Shown here in pieces: positions 11,046 to 22,940 of a stretch of 64,000 nt of DNA; within the stretch, counting starts at the first letter, position 1; each line of letters begins with the position of its first letter. The translations under genes and the position numbers were made by a program. The DNA is from Tetracentron sinense. Lineage: Eukaryota > Streptophyta > Magnoliopsida > Trochodendrales > Trochodendraceae. Below the pieces are notes generated by a model. The model was not told where the DNA came from and did not search any database. It saw nothing but the letters and a program-made list of their open reading frames with translations. Where the stretch lies: NCBI GenBank assembly GCA_015143295.1, contig CM026559.1:19420826-19484825 (forward strand), read 5' to 3'.

Positions 11046-12893
11046 TCAGTGCTTCTTGATAGACTAGGTAACCTCATGTTCATATCTCTTCCTAGATCTA
11101 TTCCTTCGGTGTATATTATTTGTTTTTGTATACTACTGTTTTGGTTTGTTTCAATTATTTCAAAAATCCAAAAACATTAAAAAATTCAGAAAAATTCCAA
11201 ACAGATTTTTTGTTCTCTTTTAGTTAGGCCTTTCTAAAAAGATTTTTGTTGGCATTGGTTGTGTCCTTTTTGTGGTGTGCTTTGCTGAATTTTTCTTGTG
11301 CTCATAATGCTTGTCCAAGATACATATTTGATTCTATTGAGTACATGAGGACATAATACCTACCAAAATGCTTTAGGGAAGTATACATAGACTATCTTCC
11401 TAAGTACAGCTAGAAATATGGCAAATACTGTTGCATAATCATCTGCACTAGCACTCTGTCTATCTCCTGAAAATGGTACATATCCCTATGAACAGGCAAT
11501 GATATTAATCATGATGGCTCTTCCAGTTAACAAAATCTGATTTGATCATGAAGGTACATCCCCCAAAATGTGCCCTCGTTTAAAAGTTTTATGCAAGGGA
11601 AAGGCTACTTCTGGGATAGTGTAAAAGGCACTATTGGATGCAAACAGTATGAAATGGCTACCTAGGAGGACAGTGGTATCTATCTGGGTCCCTAGAGTGA
11701 AAGCCTCTGCTGCCAACAGCTAGGGCTACCTACCCAGTCAGTGTGAAAGCCACCTTTTGCATCTCAAAATTCAAAAGAAAAAGACTGATCACGAATAGCT
11801 TCACCAAACAAAAATTCCATCAACAATGTGAGAGCAACTTATAAAAAGGGTAAAAATAGCACATAAAATTCTTCATATTTTTTGATTACCCTATATGCAT
11901 CTCTCAGTTATTTTTGAAACTTGGTGTTCCTGATCTGCACTAATATCCTTATCTATCTAAGGGTGCTTACCTCTAAAGGTGTATAGTCAGAATTTCACCT
12001 CCACTACACATTGATGGTATAGCCTATTACTAACTGTACATTACATTATGTGCCTGTGTCTTGCCATCCCTTGTGCATAGTGTCGATGGAAATATCCTCG
12101 TCTACTCATCATTTTATTCTATATATTCTTGGACATGGTATTATTGGTTACCTGCAAAATGTGCACATCATGGATTTTCTTATTGAAATTATCATGAAGA
12201 AATTTGATTTGCAAAATAACAAAATTTTGAAAATCTTTCCTAGCAAATTGCATGTTGTTGGTTGATTTTGGAGGTTTTCATGAAAAGATCTTACCTTGCC
12301 CTTCAAGTGTTGTAATCCTTGGGTCACTAGCTTGTCCTGCTTTCTGTTTTGGAGGGATTTGATACTCTCTTTCAGATTTTTTAGAGATTCTTCTCCAAAA
12401 ATCTGCCCCCTCACATGCATCCAAATTGGTCTCCCTCATCTCTTACACGGATTCAGAATCTCAGTCACAATGGGTCGACCTTGAGTGATTGTTCGGTTGA
12501 CCGAACACCTAAAATGGGGTTTTCGAAACTCCCCTTGCTGATTTTCGGAGATTCCTTCCCTTTTGGAGTTTTCCTCTGCAAGAATCCAGCTGGGATTCCC
12601 GTGCTTTCAGCTATCACATGCGTGATCTCAGTCATTTTTTGGTTTCTAGGCTCACGGTTTCACTGATTGTGTGTTTAAAAGGTTACAGAACTTCCCATCA
12701 TCTTCACAGGAGAGCTACTCCATTCACTAGAGGTTCTCTTGCCCAACCGTAGTGCTTCTCCCTCAGTGCCGTACGATCCTCCCTCCTTTCGTGGTTCAGT
12801 TCTAGGGGGTATTCTTCGCACTTCCAGCCGTCTCTCTTCACGGTAAACCCTTACCTTTGGATCCATCTTCACGGTATTCTTGCATTTGGATCC
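11046..12893 (+). other. Pol-env spacer of element B
   Basis: No ORF of note. Parts resemble the reverse complement of 2950-4378 in element A: the AAAAATCCAAAAACATT word near 11163 and CTTTCAC words near 11750. Before the env-like gene it holds GGGTCGACC (12472-12480) and a palindrome with arms GTTCGGT/ACCGAAC (12491-12506), then a TATA-like TTTAAAAGG (12674-12682). GGTCGACC is also the palindrome class of the LTR of B. A promoter for the env-like gene is an inference. Confidence 0.5.
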
Positions 12894-14264
12894 ATGGTTG
12901 TTCAATATCTTCTTCTGATTGCCTCTATTTTCATGGCGGGTCGCCCTAAGCGCCGCCTTGTCATCTCTCAGGATGAAGATGATGTTCCTGAGTCTACAAA
13001 TGCCTCATATGATGCTGGCCATGGCATCCATGTGGGCCGTGCGGTCCATTCTAGGGTTCCTCCACCCTCATCTTCTCATAAGAAAGCCACGGGTGCTTCC
13101 AGTTCACAGCCCTCGGCCAAATCAAAGGGTAAATCTCAAGTCCCCGCTCCTGAGCCAGAAATTGTATGGTTTTGCACCACAGGGAATGAAAAACTGTTCA
13201 ATTCTTGGCTTAAAAATCGGGCTGTTACAATTGAACGAGCTACTGTCATTTCAGATTTCACCCATCCTGGTTTCGAGGAAATTATTGCCTCTCACCAATG
13301 GTCTGGTCTTTTAAATTTGACCGGTTATGCCAGTCTCGACCTTGTTCGGGAATTTTATGTGAACATTTATTCTATCAATCCTCAAAATTTTACCTTCAAA
13401 ACTCAGGTTAGGGGTAAGAAATTTCTCATTAATCCGGATGTCATTGCTTTTTTCATTAGTGCCCCTCGGATTCCGAGCACCTATTACCCTTACCAATATC
13501 CGACCGATGAGAATAAGCATGATTTGGACATGGTGACCAGTAATCTTTGTGATGATCCCTCACAAAAATGGACTCATCCTTCTTTACCTCACTCCAGTCT
13601 ATCATATTTGGGTCGTCTACTTCATCTTATTATGTGTTCCAACATTCATCCCAAGGTGCATTCTACTACTCTGAGTGTTGATAGAGCTCGGTTCCTATAT
13701 AGTATCATGTCTGGAGACACCATTGGTATTGGTGCTCACATTATCGACCTCATCCTTCAGGCTATTACTGTGCATCAAAAGCGAGCTGCTCTTCCCTTTG
13801 GTGTTCTCATCACCAATCTCATGTTTGTTGAGGGTGTTCGTGCTCGTTCCTCTGAGGCTCTCAAGCCTTCCGTAGGACCCATCTGTGCTCGCACCTTGGT
13901 TAGTAGTCTGTCCAATGATGCGATGCCAGAGCATGAGGAGGACATTGATGATGACATTGCTCCTTCGGCCCCGGATGCCGGTCCCACTCCCGGCCATGCT
14001 CGACCTCCGTCAGGGCCCTGGTCCTTCAAGACAATGGCTGCCATTCTTGCTGATATGTCGGCTGCTCAGTCACATTTTGCTACTGATCTGTATGCCCACC
14101 TGGATTCTCATGCCGCTGCTAATCAGTATAGTTTTTCGGCGACTAATCACCGGATTGATGCACTTTCCGACGTAGTGCAGGCATCTCGCCAGGAGCTTTG
14201 CGATTTTCGTTCTCGATATCAGGATGATGTTGCTCGTCACTTTCCTTCGCACCAGGATGATTAG
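12894..14264 (+). CDS. Env-like protein of Sirevirus element B (putative plant transposon protein)
   Basis: An intact ORF of 456 residues. The start at 12894 is preferred because the hydrophobic N-terminus (VVQYLLLIASIF) followed by PKRR is paralleled in element A; ATG at 12933 (MAGRPKRR) is the alternative. The order is: hydrophobic N-terminus, acidic and basic low-complexity region (20-90), a globular core with LDLVREFYVNIY, NIHPKVH, ARFLYSIM, AHIIDLIL and ALPFGVLI (about 90-310), a Pro/Asp-rich linker (335-375) and a helical, probably coiled-coil C-terminus. The core matches the plant-specific domain found in the third gene of Sireviruses. No fusion peptide or second membrane anchor is evident, so an envelope role is not shown. 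It follows pol by about 1.85 kb and precedes the polypurine tracts. Confidence 0.82.
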   Translation: MVVQYLLLIASIFMAGRPKRRLVISQDEDDVPESTNASYDAGHGIHVGRAVHSRVPPPSSSHKKATGASSSQPSAKSKGKSQVPAPEPEIVWFCTTGNEKLFNSWLKNRAVTIERATVISDFTHPGFEEIIASHQWSGLLNLTGYASLDLVREFYVNIYSINPQNFTFKTQVRGKKFLINPDVIAFFISAPRIPSTYYPYQYPTDENKHDLDMVTSNLCDDPSQKWTHPSLPHSSLSYLGRLLHLIMCSNIHPKVHSTTLSVDRARFLYSIMSGDTIGIGAHIIDLILQAITVHQKRAALPFGVLITNLMFVEGVRARSSEALKPSVGPICARTLVSSLSNDAMPEHEEDIDDDIAPSAPDAGPTPGHARPPSGPWSFKTMAAILADMSAAQSHFATDLYAHLDSHAAANQYSFSATNHRIDALSDVVQASRQELCDFRSRYQDDVARHFPSHQDD

Positions 14265-14842
14265 ATCTTATTGTGATGATGTTTTTTTGCCTTGTTTTGC
14301 TCTTAGTTTATGCTTTCTTGTTTTTCTCTATGCTCTTGCTCCTTGCTAATCATATTGCTTCATGCTAGAGTCTCTGTTATGCAGGAATGATGTTCCCTTG
14401 ACAATTCAAGCCAAAAAGGGGGAGAAGGTTCCTAAGTTTGATCATATGTTATTCATCATTTGTGAAATTGTTATGTCATATTATCTCTGGTTATATACTA
14501 ACATGTGGCATATATTCACATTACTCTCCTGTTCATGATTTTGAAACCTTGTCGGACGGGATCTCAGATTGAGGGGGAGAACTCATACTCCTTGCATGAT
14601 ATTCATTGTTTCAATATTTATCTTCTTTTATGAAATTCCCGATGCTTCACGAAGGTAGTGGTTGTTTCAAAAGTTTCAGGTTTGATTGATGCTTCAAAGA
14701 TCGTGTAACGCATACTGCTCCATGGAAGAGGTCCAAATGTCTAGTGTCATGTATTTTTTTTTCTCTTGGTTTCTTGTGGGTTTAAGAGAGTCTGTAAAGC
14801 CATGACGATTAGTTTTATTGGTTGTTTTGTCTCGGAATTGCC
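14265..14842 (+). other. 3' non-coding region of element B with extra polypurine tracts
   Basis: No ORF. It holds a tract at 14413-14428 (AAAAAGGGGGAGAAGG) and another at 14571-14580 (GAGGGGGAGA), upstream of the terminal tract at 14843. Multiplied polypurine tracts fit the Sirevirus lineage. Confidence 0.65.
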
Positions 14843-14854
14843 AAAGGGGGAGAT
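14843..14854 (+). other. Terminal polypurine tract of element B
   Basis: AAAGGGGGAGAT directly abuts the TG of the 3' LTR at 14855, the expected position for the plus-strand primer. Confidence 0.9.
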
Positions 14855-15269
14855 TGTAAAGTCAAAATGTTGTTGGCAAAATTTCGATCCCAAAATGTTG
14901 TACTTAGGTCATAGTAGGTCTCATTTGGTTTGAAGAGAAAGTGAAGAAGAAGCCGTGAAGGATCTTGAAGCCTTATCACTCACAGTGGCTCAAAAGTTAG
15001 GATTAAGAGAGAGACCTAGTTGACCCTATGATACCTCATGAAAATACTCATTCATCATTAAAAATAAGTCAAATTGGAGAAGGGGTGATAGGGGAATGCA
15101 TTCAATGGTTAAAAAGTTGAAAAACCAAAATAATGCACCCCAGGGTCGACTCTGACCGTTTTGGGTTGACCCTGAAGAGCCCCCAATTTGAACCATGTTT
15201 TTTGGTAGAGAGTGAAAATTGTGAGGGTCGACCCTGAGGGCCAACCGGTCGACCGAAAGGCACCATCCA
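14855..15269 (+). repeat. Element B 3' LTR, first part
   Basis: Starts TGTAAAGTC after the polypurine tract and is cut at 15270 by element C. It holds palindromes of the CAGGGTCGACCCTG class at 15141-15255. The last five bases, ATCCA, are the left target-site copy of C. Confidence 0.88.
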
Positions 15270-17812
15270 TGTCGCGACCCAAAACCTACCCTAGGAGTTA
15301 GAGTGAACCTTGGACGACTAATCATGGCTTACATGACTTGCTTGACAAACCAACCTGCAAAAACCCACAGAGCATATACAAAAGAGGATATAAACAGCGG
15401 AAACATACTCTAACATAGCACAGCGGAAGTCTAAACAAACCTCTATGTATATACGAATCCAAGTTTTCACTAAAGGAATCCAAAAGAAAGTGCAGATAGA
15501 CCCGCCAAAATACAAGAATGTATATCTCTCATCTCACCCACAGCTAATCCACTCAGAATCTAACACCACCTACTGATAACCCTCTACGGGAGGTTCCTCA
15601 AAAGGCTCCTCGACGTACTCCTCCTCCACCCATGGACCAAGAGCACAAACATCAAATGGAGCAGCAGCTCCTTCAAAACCTGCCAACATAAGAAGTACGG
15701 CTGAGCATGGAATACTCAGCGGGCACTAAATACTAACCAACAGTTATAGCATAAAAATGGCAATACATAAATCAGGAGCAATTCATATATGTTAGACGGA
15801 AACAATTCATATCATACAAGGAAGTAAAGCAATTTATAATCATGCTTGTATTTCGTAGAAAGCCGATAAAACCGCTTGAAAACATCGTGCACTTGACTTG
15901 GCTTGAAATATCTTTTCGTACTTGAAAGCTTGTCGTGTTTGTCTTGCTTGATCTTGTCGAGCGTGTCGTACGTGTCATGTCATGCATGTCATGCGTGCTT
16001 GCTTGTGATCATGTAACTTGTGAGATACACTTGTGAGATATCCTTGTGAGATGCGCTTGAGAGATGCCTTGAGAGGGAAGGGAGACCCTTCTTTATGCAA
16101 TGCACTTGTGAGGGAAGGGAGACCCTTCTTCATGATATGTATGTACTTGCGAGGGAAGGGAGGCCCTTCTTCATGATATGCACTTGTGAGTGAGGGGAGA
16201 CCCCTCGTGGAATGTTGGTTCTTGTTTTCTTGTGAAAAGCGAGGTAAAACATATCGTAGGATATGTCCCACCTCTAACCATGTTCTTGAAAACCTCGATA
16301 AATCATGTCATGCATGCCGTGCTAGTGGGAACCGTGTACATACTTGCATTTAAATTTAAATATGACATTTGGGTAATTTCACAACACATATAACATCAAT
16401 GATTGAGCAATGTAATATTCATGTCATTTAGGGAAAGCAAGAAAACACACTATCATAGGCCCTAGCAATATTCATAATTTATTAGGCATGCCTTTCCTAA
16501 TTTACAACTCATTTTATTCACCTTGGCATTTCATCAAACATGGTGTGTTCATTATTCATTTAAACTTAAATCATGCTTTTCTAGGTGAGTTTAATCACAT
16601 CACACTTGTATGTTCATTATTAGTACAATGCCCTTTCCCATTCGTTCATCACATCATCCACACGGCATCCATTCGCCAACATCCATCTCCATTCACCATT
16701 CATAACCATCCATCTCATAGCACATGTGTATATGAAGCAAATCAAAAGAAATAAAGGGAAAAGAGGAACTATAACTAGGAGGTGAGTAAGAAGTACCGAC
16801 CTTGATCAGGTGAGGAAGAAATCCCATTTCCAAAACGACCGTGTAGCTGCTGCCCTAGCTTGGAGAACGCTCTCCACGAGTGCTTGAGCTGAGATCTTGG
16901 AGAAGAGCCGAGCTTGAAGTGATCTAGGGTCTCAAAACCCCTTTGATTCCTCTCCAAAATGGAAACCCTAGGTTTAGGAATCGCCCTCTCCTCTGTTCTT
17001 ATCTCCCAATCTCTCTAAATGTCGAAATGAAGCCCTAAAGGCTCGGGTTAAACTCTTAAGGTAAGAGTGAACCGACCAAATGACCCTAATACCCTTACTG
17101 AAATTTCTGCAAAAACGCGTGTGCCGAACACGTTGTGCTGTGAATAGTGCCAACCACGTTGTGCTGTGAACAGTGCCAAACACGTTGTGCTGTGAACAGT
17201 GCCGAACACGTTGTGCTGTGAATAGTGCCGAACACGTTGTGCTGTGAACAGTGTCGAACACGTTGTGCTGTGAACAGTGTCGAACACGTTGTGCTGTGAA
17301 CAGTGTCGAACACGTTGTGCTGTGAACAGTGCCAAACACGTTGTCACATTGTGTTGTGCATAGTGCTGAGCTCGTTGTCAGTTGTCTTATGTACAACGTG
17401 CCCGTTGTGACGTTGTGTCGTGCATAGTGCTGAGCTCGTTGTCCGTTGTGAGCTGTACAACGTACCCGTTGTCTGTTGCACAACGGATGCACAACGTATA
17501 CGTTGTCAGAGCACGATATCAGAGCTACGTCCTTAGTGCCTCCCGAGCTACGTCCTTAGTGCCTTCCGAGCTACGTCCTTAGTGCCTTCCGAGCTATGAT
17601 TGCCTGCAGGTCCAGACTGTTTTGGCTATATCTTTTGACTCGTTCGTCCGATTTTGACGATTCAACTTGCGTTGGGTTCGTACTTCGAAAAGGAACATTT
17701 CTGATGTTTCAAAATTTCCAATTTCTTCATTATTTATTAATTGTACCTCTTTAAAGGTAAAATGGAAACGAAAGTGTCATGCATTAAATGTGAAAAGGTC
17801 CGGGGCTCTACA
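15270..17812 (-). repeat. Element C 3' LTR (2543 bp)
   Basis: In plus coordinates it runs from TGTCGCGACC to GGGGCTCTACA. It holds the conserved GCTGAG/CTCAGC hairpin (15700-15720), a hairpin-repeat array (about 16072-16206) and a 26-bp tandem array (about 17124-17345). On the minus strand its start is TGTAGAGCCCCGG. Short ORFs inside it are translations of repeats. Confidence 0.93.
17124..17345 (-). repeat. 26-bp tandem repeat in element C 3' LTR
   Basis: About eight copies of a 26-bp unit with the words CACGTTGTG and GAACAGTGC, varying between GAATAG and GAACAG. The array lies where the LTRs of D, J and F carry ACCGATCGATCGGT palindromes, upstream of the TTTGCAGAAATTTC word common to the family. 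Confidence 0.85.
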
Positions 17813-17827
17813 TCCTCCCCCCCTTAC
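17813..17827 (-). other. Polypurine tract of element C
   Basis: On the minus strand this is a G/A run (GTAAGGGGGGGAGGA) directly before the 3' LTR. Confidence 0.88.
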
Positions 17828-17921
17828 AAAAATTTCGTCCTCAAAATTTAGACGCTACTTGCATTACAAACCAAAAAGAAAATTACCAGTCATATACAAA
17901 CTTATACAAAAACTCATTCGA

Positions 17922-20900
17922 TTAATTCTGGGTACTTTGCTTTGACTTCGGCTTCACGCTCCCATGTAGCTTCTTCCCGAGCATGGTGTTCCATTGCACA
18001 AGAACCAAAGGGATTGTCTTGTTGCGAAGCACTTGATCTCTTCGATCCAAAATCTGAACCGGCTTTTCAATCAAGGTGAGGTCCTGTTGAATCTCCAACG
18101 GTTCCAAGTCTATGACATGCGAAGGATCCGCAATGTACTTCCGAAGCATAGACACATGGAAGACGTTGTGAACTGCGGCCATGTGAGGTGGGAGAGCTAC
18201 GCTGTAAGCAACCTCACCAACTCGTGTGATAATCTCAAAAGGCCCAACATACCGAGGATTGAGCTTGCCTCGCTTTCCAAATCTCATGATCCCTTTGCTA
18301 GGAGATACTTTCACAAAAACTTGATCCCCTACTTGAAATTCCAAGTCCCTACGGCGCGTGTCCGCATAACTTTTCTGGCGATCGTGAGCGGCTTTCAATC
18401 GATACCAAATGATCTTAACTGTGTTTGCAGTTTGCTCAATCAACTCCGGACCAAGTACTTTCCTTTCTCCTACCTCATCCCAATAGAGAGGAGACCTACA
18501 ACTTCGCCCATACAAGGCCTCAAATGGTGCCATTTGGATACTTGCCTGATAGCTGTTATTATAGGTGAATTCAACCAAAGGCAAGTGCTTTTCCCAACTG
18601 CCTCTGAAATCCAACATACAAGCCCGAAGCATGTCTTCAATGACTTGGTTCACTCTCTCGGTTTGTCCATCCGTCTGTGGATGAAAAGCGGTGCTGAAAT
18701 CAAGTCGGGAACCCATAGCCTCCTGGAACTTTTCCAGAATCGTGATGTGAATCTTGGATCCCGATCTGACACAATACTAACGGGCACTCCGTGCAACCTC
18801 ACCACTTCCTTGATGTACAAAGCGGCTAACTGACTAGAGTTGAAAGTAGTTTGGTAAGGTAAGAAATGAGCGGACTTCGTCAAACGATCCACTACTACCC
18901 ATATCGCATCTGAGCCCCTTGCCGTCTTTGGCAAGCCAACTATGAAATCCATGGATATGTTCTCCCATTTCCACTCGGGAATCGGAAGGGACTGTAATAG
19001 ACCTACGGGCCGCATGTGTTCTGCTTTTACCTGTTGACACACCAAGCACCGTGCTACATATTCCGCAACCTCCCTCTTCATATTCCGCCACCAAAAGTGA
19101 CTCTTGAGGTTCCGGTACATCTTTGTACCCCCTGGATGCACTGTGTACTTTGAACGGTGTGCTTCATCCAAAATCTCTCTTCGAAGATCTGCATTGGCTG
19201 GGACGCACAGCCTTCCCTTGAATGTGATAGCACCCCGACTAGTGAGAGAGAAGTCATCACTACCCTTAGCAACTTCCTTGTCCCGATAAGCCAACAATTC
19301 AACATCCGTGGCTTGGTATTCTTGGATCAAATCTATAATGTATGGCCGAACTGTGACATTTGCCAAAATAGGACTACGAACGGAGTCATTCACACTAATG
19401 TCCAGATTTGCCAAGTCTTCAAGTAGCTTCCATTCTTGCACCAACATGCATGCTAATAATCCTGGAGGCCTTCAACTCAAAGCATCGGCCACTACATTTG
19501 CTTTACCCGGGTGGTATTGAATGGTACAATCATAGTCCTTCAGAAATTCCATCCAACGGCGTTGCCTTAGATTCAGCTCCTTTTGGGAAAAGAGATACTT
19601 GAGACTCTTGTGATCGGTAAACACATAGAACTCCACCCCATAAAGGTAATGACGCCAAATCTTAAGTGCAAACACGACTGCCGCAAGCTCCAAGTCGTGC
19701 GTGGGATAATTCTTCTCATGCTCCTTCAATTGCCTTGATGCATAGGCAATGACTTTCTTGTGCTGCATGAGTACACACCCAAGTCCGATGTGTGAGGCAT
19801 CACTATACACCTCATACCCATAAGGTCCAGATGGCACAGTAAGGACAGGGGCTGTAGTAAGCCTCTTCTTCAGTTCCGTGAAACTGATCTCGCAATTATC
19901 ACTCCATACAAACTTGGCGTTCTTCCTTGTCAGGTAAGTGAGCGGTGCTGCAAGGCTAGAGAAACCCTCTACGAATCTCCTGTAGTAGCCTGCCAACCCA
20001 AGAAAGCTGCGTATCTCGGTAACACTCTTGGGCCTTGCCCAAATCATAATTGCTTCGATCTTCTTTGGATCTTCCGAGATACCTTCTGCAAAAACAACGT
20101 GGCCTAGGAATGCCACCTCTTCCAACCAAAACTCACACTTGCTAAGTTTGGCGTATAGCTTGTGCTTTCTTAGCATTTCCAAGGCAAGGCATAGGTCGCG
20201 TGTGTGATCTTCCCGTGTCTGGGAATAGACCAAAATGTCATCAACAAATACAATCACGCACCTATCAAGATATGGCCGGAACACCCGGTTCATCAAATCC
20301 ATAAAGGCTGCCGGCGCATTCGTGAGTCCAAAAGGCATCACCAAGAACTCGTAGTGTCCATACCGAGTCCTGAAAGCAGTTTTGGGAACATCTTCCACCT
20401 TAATCTTCAACTGGTGATAACCCGATCGAAGGTCTATCTTTGAGAAAAATCTCGCTCCCTTCAACTGATCGAACAAGTCATCAATCCTAGGCAAGGGATA
20501 CCTATTCTTTATAGTGACTTTGTTCAATTGCCTGTAATCGACGCACATCCGCATCGAGCCATCTTTCTTCTTAACAAATAACACCGGGGCACCCCACGGT
20601 GAGACACTTGGTCGAATGAAACCAAGACCTTGTAATTCTTCCAACTGGGTCTTTAACTCTTTGAGTTCAATAGGGGCCATTCTATACGGAGCCCTGAAAA
20701 CAGGAGCTGTGCCTGGTGCAAGCTCGATCACAAACTCAATCTCCCTGTTTGGAGGCAATCCTGGCAACTCCTCTGGAAATACATCCACACTCACTCACAA
20801 CCGGAATAGTCGATGAGTCCTTTGCCTCGGGGTTAGCTAAGCTCAACGACGTAAAACGAGCAATATATCCACTTTTCAACCCGCGAAAGTGGAATGGTTT

Positions 20901-21235
20901 TCCTTCTACTGGCTTGAAGAGTACAATTTTCTCAAAGCAAGCTACATGCCCATGATGTGCTGCTAACCAATCCATTCCCAATATAACATCAAAGTCTTGG
21001 AATCCAAGGACGATGAGATCAACCGCCAACTCGTGGCTTCCAACTTGGACCACACTATTTCTATACACTTTATCTGCCAATACTGTTTTGCCGAGAGGAG
21101 TCGAAATGGCTAACTCCGGTTCTAGCTGACTTGGCTCTACAGAAAAGCCTTCTGAAAAACTCGGCGAGACAAATGAATGAGTAGACCCGGTATCAATCAA
21201 TACTCGAGCCAAATACTCATTGACTAGTAGGGTTC
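17922..21235 (-). pseudogene. Element C pol (protease, RT, RNase H, integrase, chromodomain), broken
   Basis: Exon 2 of gag-pol starts at 21235. Protease has [10 protein letters not shown] near 21200. A deletion shifts the frame near 20795. RT (with FVDDIL) and RNase H follow in 20794-19475. An in-frame TGA at 19474-19472 interrupts the RNase H-integrase linker. The H2C2 zinc finger and the integrase core lie in 19447-18650, with a one-base loss near 18730. The rest of integrase with the GPF motif is in 18716-17922. The chromodomain loses its frame near 17992 through a missing A. Element D at 40098-43268 is open over the same region, so the lesions are specific to C. No product is expected. 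Confidence 0.92.
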
Positions 21236-21377
21236 CTGAAGTTTTAACTAGTTACGTCAATTCAAGCATCAACAGTGTATACACATAGGTATATATATAT
21301 AGCATACCAAGTACACACACAAGGAATAAAACATAACATAACATTCACGAATAAAGGAAATAACTCCAAACGCGTAC
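21236..21377 (-). other. Putative spliceosomal intron in element C gag-pol (142 bp)
   Basis: On the minus strand the segment begins GTACGC after CAAG and ends AACTTCAG before GAACCC, with an AT-rich interior and a branch-like ATTGAC about 20 bases before the end. Gag and protease come into one frame only if it is removed. The same segment with the same borders is present in D and F. Confidence 0.7.
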
Positions 21378-22579
21378 CTTGCACCACATCATCAGATGCA
21401 AGTGCATCACCCTCTGTCAAAGCAAAAACTCGCCCCTGGTTCGCCTGGCGAGACTGAGGTGTAGACCGGGTAGTCTGAGATGACGCCTGATATGATCCTG
21501 CTGGGCGTGCTGGTGGCCTGATCCCCTGAGACTGGCCTGGTAAATGCCGACTGGGGCAATCCCTGATCATATGGCCCTGGCGACCACAATGAAAACATCC
21601 ACCCGATGCTCTTCGGCAATCTCCTGCCGGGTGCCTTCGGCCGCATGAAGTGCAGACCTCATGTGTATAAGTCAGAGGGGCCGGAAGAGCCTGAGGTCAC
21701 GGTGCCTGAGGCACATACTGCCCGTGGAGCTGGAGGCGCATAAGGTGGCCTCATCGGTGGTGCTGGCCATGCATACTGATAAGGGCCGGTACGAGCCCGC
21801 CTCTCTAGAGGTGCTGAACTATTGGGTTGGCCTCTCGTCAATTCCCTCTTCTTGGACACCGCCTCAGAGTTGGTCTCAACCAACAAGGCTTTATCCACCA
21901 CTTCAACGTAAGTGGCGTGCCTAAAGACCGATACTTTCTCCATGATGACATCCTTGAGTCCTTGCTCAAACCTCCTCGCCTTCATTGCCTCGGTGGCAAT
22001 CATATGTGTCGCGAAGCGTGATAGCTCTGAGAACTTGGCCTCATAAGCGGCCACAGACATCGAACCTTGCTCAAGGTTGATGAATTCTCTCTCTTTCTTT
22101 TCCCGTGCTCCAATCGGGAAATACTTCTTGTAAAAAGTATCTTTGAACTCCTCCCAAGTCCAAGGTTGACCCTGCATGGTCAAATCTCGCGTCCTCAATG
22201 CGGACAACCACCAATGGTGGGCTTCACCTTCTAGCATGAAAACTGCCCATGCTACTCTATCCTCCTCTGTAGGCGAGAGGACCGTAAAGATCTTCTCCAT
22301 CTGGAGGATCCATGCCTCCGCAGCAAGAGGGTCCACACTCCCATGGAAGGGTGGAGGCCTCAATCTCCTGAATGCCTCAACTCCAGCAGCACGATGTACT
22401 GGAGCTGCGGGCGGTGGAGTAGGTGCCGCCGATGATGGTATAGCCTGCCGAGCCGCCAGTATGGCGAGTGTCTCAGCAATAGAGCCTAAGACCTGAGAGA
22501 GGTCTGGCTGCTCATCCTCATCCCGTGAAGAAGAGGAAGCTCTGGTATGTGGTCCACGACCCCGTGTGTTCCGTCTCAT
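21378..22579 (-). pseudogene. Element C gag, frameshifted
   Basis: Start ATG at 22579 (MRRNTRGRG), the same start word as in D, I and J. The capsid-like Retrotrans_gag region (AEAWILQMEKIF and VFMLEGEAHHWW) is intact. The frame breaks near 21700 inside the Pro-rich linker relative to D, after which the CCHC knuckle CFHCGRQGHMIRDC is in another frame near 21556-21600. The frame upstream of 22579 is open leader, not coding by homology. Confidence 0.88.
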
Positions 22580-22923
22580 GGCTAAAGTCCTGAGAATAAT
22601 AACACCACATGAGTCTAACTTGAAACCACCGTTTAATTCAATGCCATTTCTCAATAATTCAATTTGTATTAGTTGTATAATACTAATATACATCACATCA
22701 AGTCATCAGAGTATTCATCACATTATACTTATACTTTAGTGTTCTAGCGTACCTAGGACCCGTACTTGGTTGAAGCAACCATTTTAGACTAAGACTAAAG
22801 TTTAGTCTTAAACTTGGAACCAGACTCGTTCCCGACTCACTTCCTTCCTAACTTGTTTCCTAACATATGCTCTTGTCAAGCCGTGGTATAAGATTCTAAG
22901 TGACCCTATAGACCTAAAGCCTA

Positions 22924-22936
22924 AGCTCTGATACCA
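22924..22936 (-). other. Primer-binding site of element C
   Basis: The minus strand reads TGGTATCAGAGCT, complementary to the initiator tRNA-Met 3' end, four bases from the 5' LTR. The leader between it and gag (22580-22923) has no ORF of note. Confidence 0.93.
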
Positions 22937-22940
22937 CTTC

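Noticed and set aside
12894..14264. True viral envelope gene
   Set aside because: No fusion peptide, C-terminal anchor or glycoprotein-like cysteine pattern is visible, so only the lineage term env-like is justified.
16974..17492. Open frames with His-Ser-Thr-Thr-Cys type repeated peptides on the minus strand
   Set aside because: They are translations of the 26-bp LTR array, occur in several frames and have no start context or homologue.
17994..18833. 279-codon open frame opposite the pol of C, and similar ones opposite D and E
   Set aside because: They are antisense shadows of integrase in all copies, without independent support.
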